A model generated the notes under the pieces. That model was not told where the DNA came from, made no database searches, and saw only the letters and a list, made by a program, of their open reading frames with translations. Positions 26,720 to 34,219 of a stretch of 64,000 nt of DNA are shown here, in pieces (position 1 is the first letter of the stretch; each line of letters begins with the position of its first letter). The DNA comes from JACCWP01 sp963785115 (GTDB lineage Bacteria; Actinomycetota; Actinomycetes; Propionibacteriales; Nocardioidaceae): positions 62,001-126,000 of the forward strand of contig CAWATY010000005.1 of NCBI GenBank assembly GCA_963785115.1, given 5' to 3'. The position numbers and the translations under genes were made by a program.

Positions 26720-26755
26720 ACTCGGTCGGTGACTCAGTCGGCGACTCAGTCGGTA
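26720..26755. repeat. three 12-bp tandem units at the end of the carboxylase gene
   Basis: ACTCNGTCGGNN repeats at 26720-26731, 26732-26743 and 26744-26755. In the frame of the carboxylase (minus strand) the first two copies read supply TGA stop codons 12 bases apart; the third has CGA. Confidence 0.8.
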
Positions 26756-28533
26756 ATGGTGCACACCACCGCGCCGGCGGTCACGGTGGCGCCCTGCTCG
26801 GCCTGCAGGCCGGTGATCGTGCCCGCCCTGTGCGCCGACAGCGGTTGCTCCATCTTCATCGCCTCGAGCACCACCACGAGGTCGCCCTCGTCGACCTGCT
26901 GACCCTCCTCGACCGCGACCTTGACGATCGTGCCCTGCATCGGCGAGGTGAGCGCGTCGCCGCCCGCGGCAGCCCCGCTGCCGGAACCCGCCGACCGTCG
27001 GGTGGGCCGCCGCGCCGCCCGCGCGCCCGCGGTGGCCGCCGCTCCCAGCCCGGCGGGCAAGGACACCTCGAGCCGGCGCCCGCCGACCTCGACGGTCACG
27101 TTCTCGCGGGCGATCGGCTCGTCCGGGTCGGCCCCGTCGCCGGACCAGGGCTCGACGGTGTTGTCCCACTCGGTCTCGATCCAGCGGGTGTGCACGGTGA
27201 AGTCTCCGTCGGCGGCGACGTACGCCGGGTCCTCGAGCACCGCCCGGTGGAACGGCACCACCGTCGGCATGCCCTCGACGACGAACTCCGCAAGCGCCCG
27301 GCGGGACCGCTCGATCGCCTGCTCGCGGCTGGCGCCGGTGACGACGAGCTTGGCGACGAGGGAGTCGAACGCGCCCGGCACCGCCTCGCCCTGGTCGTAG
27401 CCGCCGTCGACCCGTACGCCCGGACCGCCCGGCGCGTGCCAGGTGGTGAGGGTCCCCGGCGCGGGCAGGAAGTCGCGGCCGGCGTCCTCGGCATTGATCC
27501 GGAACTCGATCGCGTGCCCGCGGACCGGCGGGTCGTCGTAGCCCAGCTCCTCGCCCGCCGCCACCCGGAACATCTCGCGGACCAGGTCGATCCCGGTCAC
27601 CTCCTCGGTGACCGGGTGTTCCACCTGCAGCCGGGTGTTGACCTCGAGGAAGCTGATCGTGCCGTCCTCGCCGACCAGGAACTCGCAGGTGCCGGCGCCC
27701 ACGTAGCCCGCCTCGGCGAGGATTGCCTTCGAGCTGTCCCGCAGGAGCTGCTCCTGCTCGTCGGACAGGAACGGTGCGGGAGCCTCCTCCACCAGCTTCT
27801 GGTGTCGCCGCTGCAGCGAGCAGTCCCGGGTGGACACGACGACCACGTTGCCGTGGGAGTCGGCCAGGCACTGGGTCTCGACGTGTCGCGGCTTGTCCAG
27901 GTAGCGCTCGACGAAGCACTCGCCACGACCGAACGCCTGCTCGGCCTCGCGGACTGCGGAGTCGTACATCTGCTCGATCTCGGACTCCTTGCGAGCCACC
28001 TTGAGTCCGCGGCCGCCGCCACCGAAGGCGGCCTTGATCGCGACCGGCAGGCCGTGCTCGTCCGCGAAGGCCTTGACCTCGTCGACACCGGAGACGGGGT
28101 CTGCGGTGCCGGGCACCAGCGGGGCGCCGACCCGCTGCGCGATGTGTCGGGCCTGGACCTTGTCACCGAGGGCGATGATCGCGTCGGGCGGGGGACCGAT
28201 CCAGATCAGCCCCGCGTCGATCACCGCGCGGGCGAAGTCGGCGTTCTCGGCGAGGAAGCCGTAGCCGGGGTGCACCGCGTCGGCACCGCTGCGCTCGGCC
28301 GCGGCCACGATCTTGTCGACCGACAGGTACGAGTCGCCGGGTGTGGCGCCGTCCAGCGTGAACGCCTCATCGGCGAGCCGCACGAACAGCGCGTCGCGGT
28401 CGGGCTCGGCATAGACCGCGACGCTGGCGATGCCGGCGTCACGGCAGGCTCGGACGACGCGTACCGCGATCTCGCCGCGGTTCGCGATCAGGATCTTTTC
28501 GATCCTTCCGCTCTGCCGGGCCGATGGGGTCAC
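26746..28533 (-). CDS. acyl-CoA carboxylase alpha subunit (biotin carboxylase and biotin carrier)
   Basis: This 595-residue protein joins biotin carboxylase (about 10-460: ILIANRGEIAVRVVRACRDA, GGGGRGLKVA, EVNTRLQVEHPVTEE) to a C-terminal biotin carrier with the biotinyl lysine in EAMKMEQ. It resembles actinobacterial AccA3/BccA, which serves acetyl- and propionyl-CoA carboxylases with beta subunits such as the one at 40805. GTG 28533 is the only usable start and lies 95 bases inside the upstream GGDEF-EAL gene. The gene ends in a 12-bp repeat with duplicated stop codons. Confidence 0.96.
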   Translation of the reverse strand: MTPSARQSGRIEKILIANRGEIAVRVVRACRDAGIASVAVYAEPDRDALFVRLADEAFTLDGATPGDSYLSVDKIVAAAERSGADAVHPGYGFLAENADFARAVIDAGLIWIGPPPDAIIALGDKVQARHIAQRVGAPLVPGTADPVSGVDEVKAFADEHGLPVAIKAAFGGGGRGLKVARKESEIEQMYDSAVREAEQAFGRGECFVERYLDKPRHVETQCLADSHGNVVVVSTRDCSLQRRHQKLVEEAPAPFLSDEQEQLLRDSSKAILAEAGYVGAGTCEFLVGEDGTISFLEVNTRLQVEHPVTEEVTGIDLVREMFRVAAGEELGYDDPPVRGHAIEFRINAEDAGRDFLPAPGTLTTWHAPGGPGVRVDGGYDQGEAVPGAFDSLVAKLVVTGASREQAIERSRRALAEFVVEGMPTVVPFHRAVLEDPAYVAADGDFTVHTRWIETEWDNTVEPWSGDGADPDEPIARENVTVEVGGRRLEVSLPAGLGAAATAGARAARRPTRRSAGSGSGAAAGGDALTSPMQGTIVKVAVEEGQQVDEGDLVVVLEAMKMEQPLSAHRAGTITGLQAEQGATVTAGAVVCTITD

Positions 28534-30751
28534 GACGACGCCCTCCCTCTCCAACCGACTGCAGCGGGAGTCTAGGGCGATGCTGGTCGCGTGAGCGCAA
28601 CCACTGCGCGAGCTGCTCGGCCGGCATGGGTCGGGCGTAGACGAATCCCTGGGCCAACCGCACGCCTGCCTGGCGCAGGTGGCCGGCCACCTCGAGCGTC
28701 TCAACGCCCTCGGCGACCACCTCGATCGACAGCGTGCGGGCGAGGTCGACGACGGCGCGGACCAGCGCGAGGTCGCGTTCCCGGGGACCGAGCCCGTCGG
28801 CGAAGAACCGGTCGAGCTTCAGCACCGACACCGGCAGCGTGCGCAGGTACGCGAGCGACGACCAGCCGGTACCGAAGTCGTCGATGGCGCAGACCACTCC
28901 CTGTGACGCCAGCCGGTCGAGCGTGCTGCGGGCCCGCACGTCGACCAGCGACGACTCGGTGATCTCGGCCGTGAGCACCTCGGACTCGGCGGCCAGCAGG
29001 TGGGTGAGGCCGTCCGCCTTCGGTGTGCCGGTGAGGGCGACGACGCTCAGGTTGACCGCCACCTGCAGGTCGAGCCCCTCGCTGCGCCAGCGCCGGGCCT
29101 GCGCGGCGGCCTCGCGCACCACCCACTCGGTGAGGTCGGAGATCAGCCCGGTCTGCTCGGCCAGGCCGATGAAGTCGCCCGGCGGGACCAGGCCGCGCTG
29201 CGGATGCCGCCAGCGCACCAGCGCCTCGACGGACAGGACGTCACCGGTGACGAGGTCGACAACCGGCTGGTAGTGCAGCTCCAGTGCCCCGCCCCGGATG
29301 CCGGCGCGCAGGTCGGAGATCATCGCCAGCCGGTCGGAGCTCTGGGCGTCCAGCCCCGCGTCGTACAGCGCCCACCCCAGCCGCTCTGTCTTCGCCCGGT
29401 ACATCGCCACGTCGGCGTGCCTGAGCAGGGACGCGACGGTGGTGCCGTGGTCGGGAGCCAGCGCGACCCCGATGCTCGCGGACAGGGACACCTCGAGGCC
29501 GTACAGCTCGAACGGCTCCTCCACGGCTGTGGTCAGCCGCGCCACCAGGGAGTCGAGCAGGTCGTCGGTCACCGGGCCGGGCACGCACACGGCGAACTCG
29601 TCGCCCCCGAGGCGGGCGATGATGGCCTCCGGGGCGTCCAGGTGGCGCAGCCGGTTGGCGAGCTCGACCAGCAGGGAGTCGCCCACCGCGTGCCCGAGGG
29701 AGTCGTTGACGTCCTTGAAGCCGTCCAGGTCGAGCAGCAGCAGCGCAGCCACCCCGTCGTCGCTGCGCGCCGCCCGGGCCACCTGGTCGAAGCGGCGGTA
29801 GAGCAGCGAGCGGTTGGGCAGCCCGGTGAGCGCGTCGTGGTCGGCCTGGTGCCGCAGTCGCTGCTCGACCTGCCGGCGCTGGATGGCGGTGCTGAGCACG
29901 TGGCCCATCTGCTGCAGGAACAAGACGTCGCGGTCGGTGAAGGCGTCGGCGCGGTCGGAGGCCGCGGCCAGCAGCCCCCAGACGCCGTTCTGGTCGAACA
30001 CGGGCACCGAGACGTCGCTCTTGATCCCCACCGAGTCCGTCGTCGGGGCCGTTCCGTCGGGCCGCAGCCGATTCGGGTACTGCGGGCTCGGCACCCGCGC
30101 CGGCCCGGTCGTCAGCAGCGACTCGTACAGCGCGGTGCCGACGAGATCGGCCCTCTTCATGTACAGCGTCTCGTCGCGCGCGTCCTGCTCGGGGGACAGC
30201 CCGGCCAGCAGCTCGAGGGTCTCGCCGTCGTCGCACTGGGCCATCACCGCGACCCGGCCGACCTGGAACACCGTCTCGACCCACGTCACCGCCTCGGACA
30301 GCAGCAGGTCCAGGTCCACGCCGCTGAGGGCCAGCTGACCGAGCTCTGCGACCGCGCGCTGCTGAGCCTCGCGGGTGCTCAGGTCGGCGTTGGGTGGTGC
30401 GTCACCCATGTCGATCAGCTGCAGGGTGAGGCCGGAGTCGGTGGGCGTGGCGCGCACGTCGAACCAGGTGCCGCGGGTCACGTGCCGGTGCCGGAAGGCC
30501 ACCGGGTGGCGGCCCCCGAGGGCGCGCCGGCAGGCGGTGGCGAAGGCGGCGGTGGCGAACGGCTCGGCGTCGGTCAGCGCCCGGCCGAGCAGCCCCTCGA
30601 CCGGCACGTCCAGCATGGAGGCGGCCCCGGGGTTGAGCGCGGTGACGACGAGGTCGTTGTCGAGGCTGAGAAAGATGTCGCCGAGGCGGTCGAGCATCTG
30701 CTCGTAACGCCGCGCGGCATCCGCGGGCGTGCCCACCGCGGGGACGTCCAT
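28439..30751 (-). CDS. PAS-GAF-GGDEF-EAL cyclic-di-GMP signalling protein
   Basis: The 770-residue cytosolic protein has a PAS-like part (about 12-115), a GAF domain (about 135-290), GGDEF (about 300-460, motif RLGGDEFAV) and EAL (about 480-720, motifs EALVRWRHP and DDFGTGWSSL). Both catalytic signatures look intact, so it may make and degrade cyclic di-GMP under the control of its sensory domains. A basic tail of about 45 residues runs 95 bases into the carboxylase gene in another frame. A 20-bp palindrome lies seven bases before its ATG. Confidence 0.95.
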   Translation of the reverse strand: MDVPAVGTPADAARRYEQMLDRLGDIFLSLDNDLVVTALNPGAASMLDVPVEGLLGRALTDAEPFATAAFATACRRALGGRHPVAFRHRHVTRGTWFDVRATPTDSGLTLQLIDMGDAPPNADLSTREAQQRAVAELGQLALSGVDLDLLLSEAVTWVETVFQVGRVAVMAQCDDGETLELLAGLSPEQDARDETLYMKRADLVGTALYESLLTTGPARVPSPQYPNRLRPDGTAPTTDSVGIKSDVSVPVFDQNGVWGLLAAASDRADAFTDRDVLFLQQMGHVLSTAIQRRQVEQRLRHQADHDALTGLPNRSLLYRRFDQVARAARSDDGVAALLLLDLDGFKDVNDSLGHAVGDSLLVELANRLRHLDAPEAIIARLGGDEFAVCVPGPVTDDLLDSLVARLTTAVEEPFELYGLEVSLSASIGVALAPDHGTTVASLLRHADVAMYRAKTERLGWALYDAGLDAQSSDRLAMISDLRAGIRGGALELHYQPVVDLVTGDVLSVEALVRWRHPQRGLVPPGDFIGLAEQTGLISDLTEWVVREAAAQARRWRSEGLDLQVAVNLSVVALTGTPKADGLTHLLAAESEVLTAEITESSLVDVRARSTLDRLASQGVVCAIDDFGTGWSSLAYLRTLPVSVLKLDRFFADGLGPRERDLALVRAVVDLARTLSIEVVAEGVETLEVAGHLRQAGVRLAQGFVYARPMPAEQLAQWLRSRDQHRPRLPLQSVGEGGRRRDPIGPAERKDRKDPDREPRRDRGTRRPSLP

Positions 30752-30757
30752 CCGGCT

Positions 30758-30777
30758 ATCGTCGCGCGCGCGACGAT
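30758..30777. promoter_or_regulatory. 20-bp perfect palindrome upstream of the GGDEF-EAL gene
   Basis: ATCGTCGCGC followed by its exact reverse complement GCGCGACGAT lies just before the start codon of the cyclic-di-GMP gene. Its place suggests an operator or an RNA structure in the leader; the central alternating CG run could also adopt an unusual helix. Confidence 0.6.
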
Positions 30778-30802
30778 CCCGGGGGTCAGCTTCGAGGCAA
30801 CC

Positions 30803-31228
30803 TCACCCGTTCGTCCATGGGACACATCGCACATCCGGCCCTGATCGGGCACCCTCCAGGGCGGCCAGGTCGTCCGTACAGCGGCGGGCCACCTGGTCGA
30901 GCTCGTCGAGGGTGTCGGCGATGTCTCGGCGGCGCTGCTCGAGCTCGGTCCGGCGCTGTGCGATCTGATCCAGCAGGTAGCGCAGCTGCCCCGCCTCGCC
31001 CGGCTCGGCGTCGTACATGTCCACGATCGTGGTGATCTGCGCGAGCGAGAAGCCGAGCCGCCGACCGCGCAGGATCAGCGCCAGCCGGACCCGGTCGCGG
31101 GGATGGAAAACCCGTTGGGTCCCGCGGCGCTCCGGTGTCACCAGGCCGCGGTCCTCGTAGAACCGGATGGTGCGCAGGGTGACGCCGAACTCCGCCGCGA
31201 GCTCGGTGATCGTCCACGTCTTGCCCAT
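30803..31228 (-). CDS. MerR family transcriptional regulator (LiuR-like)
   Basis: The 141-residue protein has the MerR winged helix at its N terminus (TWTITELAAEFGVTLRTIRF, then YEDRGLVTPERRG) and a coiled-coil dimer helix at about 85-125. It lacks the metal-binding cysteines of metal sensors. The pattern fits LiuR-type regulators that control acyl-CoA dehydrogenase genes for leucine and fatty acid breakdown. It is divergent from an acyl-CoA dehydrogenase and a TTACGTTAACGTAA palindrome lies between them. Confidence 0.9.
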   Translation of the reverse strand: MGKTWTITELAAEFGVTLRTIRFYEDRGLVTPERRGTQRVFHPRDRVRLALILRGRRLGFSLAQITTIVDMYDAEPGEAGQLRYLLDQIAQRRTELEQRRRDIADTLDELDQVARRCTDDLAALEGARSGPDVRCVPWTNG

Positions 31229-31249
31229 GCCCGGCCTCTCCGCTTACCT

Positions 31250-31263
31250 TTACGTTAACGTAA
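31250..31263. promoter_or_regulatory. perfect 14-bp palindrome, likely operator of the MerR/LiuR-like regulator
   Basis: TTACGTT followed by AACGTAA lies in the 83-base divergent region between the MerR gene and the acyl-CoA dehydrogenase. Known LiuR sites are TTACGT-containing palindromes, so this is probably where the regulator binds and controls both directions. Confidence 0.7.
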
Positions 31264-31311
31264 GCCATTCTGAGCCTAGCCCGTCCAGGGCCGTACCGGG
31301 GAGGCCCCGCC

Positions 31312-32478
31312 GTGACGTCCTTCGCCCTCTCCCGCGAGCACGAGGAGTTCCGCGCCTCCGTGCGCGCCTTCGCCGCGGAGCAGATCGCCCCGTTCGCCGC
31401 CGAGTGGGACCGCAAGCACCACTTCCCGGTCGACACGGTGCGCGCGATGGGCGAGCTCGGACTGTTCGGGCTGACCGCGCCGGAGGAGTACGGCGGCGGT
31501 GGCGACTTCACCAGCCTGTGCGTCGCGATCGAGGAGCTGGGGCGGGTCGACCAGTCCATGGGCATCACCCTGGAGGCGGCGGTCGGCCTCGGCATCACGC
31601 CGATCCTGGCGTACGGCACCGAGGAGCAGAAGCAGCGCTGGCTGCCCGACCTGGTGGCAGGCCGCGCGCTGGCGGCCTTCGGGCTCACCGAACCCGGATC
31701 CGGCTCCGACGCAGGTGGCCTGAAGACCCGGGCCGAGCTGCGGGACGGGCAGTGGGTGGTCAACGGCGCCAAGCAGTTCATCACCAACGCGGGCAACGAC
31801 CTGACGTCGGTCGTCACCGTCGCCGCGCGTACCGGCGAGCGGCCGGACGGCCGCCCGGAGGTGTCGGCGATCCTCGTGCCCGCGACGACGGCGGGCTTCG
31901 TCGCCGAGCCTGCCTACGACAAGCTCGGGTGGCACGCGTCGGACACCCACCCGCTGACCTTCACCGACGCGACGGTGCCCGCCGACCACCTGCTGGGCGA
32001 GCGCGGTCGCGGGCTCCCCCAGTTCCTCGCCACCCTTGACGACGGCCGGGTCGCCATCGCCGCGCTGGCGGTGGGCTGCATCCAGGCGTGCCTGGAGATG
32101 AGCACGCAGTACGCCGGCGAGCGGCGCACCTTCTCGGTGCCCATCGGCGCCAAGCAGGGGGTGGCCTTCCAGATCGCCGACCTCGCGGTGATGGCCGAGG
32201 CCGCCAGCGTCTTGACCTACAAGGCGGCGGCACTCAAGGACGCCAGCGCTCCGGCCGCAGAGTTCTCCCGGGCCGCCGCCACCGCGAAGCTGTACGCGAC
32301 CGAGTCGGCGGTGACCGCCACCCGGATCGCCACCCAGGTGTTCGGCGGCTACGGCTTCATGGAGGAGTACCCGGTGGCCCGGTTCTACCGCGACGCCAAG
32401 GTGCTGGAGATCGGCGAGGGCACCAGCGAGGTGCAGCGGATGGTCATCGCCCGGTCCCTCGGCCTGCCGGTGGAGTGA
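31312..32478 (+). CDS. acyl-CoA dehydrogenase
   Basis: The 388-residue FAD enzyme introduces the alpha-beta double bond in acyl-CoA. Signatures are AFGLTEPGSGSDAGGLKT near residue 122 and the C-terminal QVFGGYGFMEEYPVARFYRD with IGEGTSEVQRMVIAR; the catalytic Glu is expected in the EEYP region. GTG 31312 follows GGGGAGG. It faces the MerR regulator across the palindrome, which suggests induction by an acyl-CoA or branched-chain intermediate. Confidence 0.95.
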   Translation: MTSFALSREHEEFRASVRAFAAEQIAPFAAEWDRKHHFPVDTVRAMGELGLFGLTAPEEYGGGGDFTSLCVAIEELGRVDQSMGITLEAAVGLGITPILAYGTEEQKQRWLPDLVAGRALAAFGLTEPGSGSDAGGLKTRAELRDGQWVVNGAKQFITNAGNDLTSVVTVAARTGERPDGRPEVSAILVPATTAGFVAEPAYDKLGWHASDTHPLTFTDATVPADHLLGERGRGLPQFLATLDDGRVAIAALAVGCIQACLEMSTQYAGERRTFSVPIGAKQGVAFQIADLAVMAEAASVLTYKAAALKDASAPAAEFSRAAATAKLYATESAVTATRIATQVFGGYGFMEEYPVARFYRDAKVLEIGEGTSEVQRMVIARSLGLPVE

Positions 32479-32524
32479 GCGTTCGCGACGGGGAACACCG
32501 GCTTAGCGATGGTAAATTTCTGCC

Positions 32525-33082
32525 GTGTCCACGGAGACCCTGGAGCGCAACCGCGCCGAGCAGGAGCGGCTGTACGGCGCCCCTCTGTCGGACCTGCTGG
32601 CCCAGGTCGCGACGACGCTGGAGGTCAGCCAGGCCAAGATGGCCGAGGTGCTCGGGATCTCGGCCCCGATGCTCAGCCAGCTGAAGAGCGGGCAGCGGAT
32701 CAAGATCGGCAACCCGGCGGCGGTGCAGCGACTGCAGCTGCTGGTCGACCTCGCCGACGGCGTCCAGGGCGGGCAGCTGCCGCGCAGTGACGCGATGGCG
32801 GCCCTCGACCGCGCCGGCGAGACCAGCGGCGTGCTCAGCCGGTCAACCGCCCGGACACCGCGCTCCGGTCCCGGGAGCACCGGTGCCGGGGCCTCCACGG
32901 GCGACGGCGAGGGGGCCGAGCGGGTCCAGGCGCTGCTGCGCGCGGTCGCGTCCGCCCAGGAGCTGCTCGACGCCGCCGAGCGGTTGCGGGCGGACTTTCC
33001 TGCCATCAGCGAGGTCCTCGAGGTGTACGGCGCCGGGCGCACCGACCAGGCGCGGGCGCACTACCGCCGCGTCCGTCCCTGA
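32525..33082 (+). CDS. helix-turn-helix DNA-binding protein
   Basis: The 185-residue protein has a Cro/XRE-like helix-turn-helix at about 27-55 (VSQAKMAEVLGISAPMLSQL), a linker of low complexity (about 95-122, rich in S, G, T) and a C-terminal helical part. GTG 32525 follows TAAATT at six bases, so the mRNA is probably leaderless. It precedes a Ser/Thr kinase gene by nine bases, so the kinase may phosphorylate it; the linker holds many Ser and Thr residues. Target genes unknown. Confidence 0.82.
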   Translation: MSTETLERNRAEQERLYGAPLSDLLAQVATTLEVSQAKMAEVLGISAPMLSQLKSGQRIKIGNPAAVQRLQLLVDLADGVQGGQLPRSDAMAALDRAGETSGVLSRSTARTPRSGPGSTGAGASTGDGEGAERVQALLRAVASAQELLDAAERLRADFPAISEVLEVYGAGRTDQARAHYRRVRP

Positions 33083-33091
33083 GGCCGCGGC

Positions 33092-34207
33092 GTGGGTGAG
33101 GTCTTCGCCGGCCGCTACGAGCTCGTCGACCCACTGGGCGAGGGCGGCATGGGCACCGTGTGGCGGACGTGGGACCACCGGCGCTCTCGCTACGTGGCGG
33201 CCAAGCTGCTGCGCCACAGTGATGCCGCCGCACTGATCCGGTTCGTCCGGGAGCAGTCGTTCCGCGTCCAGCACCCGCACGTGGTGGCACCGGACGGCTG
33301 GGCCGGGTCGGACGAGCAGGTGCTGCTGGTCATGCCGATCGTGCGCGGCGGTTCGGTGGCGACCCTGCTGCGGGACTTCGGCGCCCTGCCCGAGGTGTGG
33401 GCGGCCGTCCTGGTCGATCAGCTGCTGGACGCCCTTGTCGCGGTGCACGCGGCGGGGCTGGTGCACCGCGACATCAAGCCGGGCAACCTGCTGCTGCACC
33501 CGACCGGTCGCGGGCTGCCGCACCTGCTGCTCTCCGACTTCGGCGTCGCCGCGAGCATCGCCGACCCCCGGCTGACCCGGGCCAGCGTGGTGGTCGGCAC
33601 GCCCGGCTACCTCGCCCCCGAGCAGCTCGCCGGCGCCGACCCCGACCCCCGACAGGACCTCTACAGCACCGGCGTCGTGCTGCGTGAGCTGCTCACCGGC
33701 GACCGGCCGGTGTACCCGGTGACCGAACCGCACGCGCCGGACCCGCCGGGCGCGCCCGGCCCGCTCGCCGACGTCGTGCGCCGGCTCACCGCCCGGTCTC
33801 CCGACGAGCGACCGGCCACGTCGGTGCGGGCGCGCGACCTGATCCGGGCGAGCGGCCTGCTCGACGGCCGGCTGCCACCGGCGTCCGACGTCGAGGTGTT
33901 CGACCACGTCGCGGAGCTGCCGCCCGGCTGGTCGGCGGACGGACCGGTCGCACGGCCGGCGTCCGGCGAGGTGCCGCAAGTCCCGGAGCCGCGACAGGTG
34001 CAGCCGCCCCGCGCAGCCGTCACCCCGCCCGTCTCCCCGCCGGTCTGGAGCACCCGCCCCGACCCACCGGATCCGGGTCCCGACGTCGCCCGGCCGGCGC
34101 CCGCGGGCCGCCTCGTGGGCCGCACCGCCGCCCGCGCGGCCGTGCTGCTGGCGGTGCTGGGGGTCGCCCTGCTGGTCGCGGCCTTCCTCGTGGCGCAGCG
34201 GGCCTGA
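33092..34207 (+). CDS. Ser/Thr protein kinase with C-terminal membrane anchor
   Basis: The 371-residue protein has a kinase domain at about 8-260: GEGGMGTVW, AAKLL lysine, HRDIKPGNLLL, SDFGVAAS and GTPGYLAPEQL. All key residues are present. A Pro-rich juxtamembrane stretch (about 290-340) leads to one membrane segment at the very end (about 345-368) with no outer domain. It is encoded nine bases after the HTH protein and probably works with it. Confidence 0.93.
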   Translation: MGEVFAGRYELVDPLGEGGMGTVWRTWDHRRSRYVAAKLLRHSDAAALIRFVREQSFRVQHPHVVAPDGWAGSDEQVLLVMPIVRGGSVATLLRDFGALPEVWAAVLVDQLLDALVAVHAAGLVHRDIKPGNLLLHPTGRGLPHLLLSDFGVAASIADPRLTRASVVVGTPGYLAPEQLAGADPDPRQDLYSTGVVLRELLTGDRPVYPVTEPHAPDPPGAPGPLADVVRRLTARSPDERPATSVRARDLIRASGLLDGRLPPASDVEVFDHVAELPPGWSADGPVARPASGEVPQVPEPRQVQPPRAAVTPPVSPPVWSTRPDPPDPGPDVARPAPAGRLVGRTAARAAVLLAVLGVALLVAAFLVAQRA

Positions 34208-34219
34208 CCCGCGCCTTGT

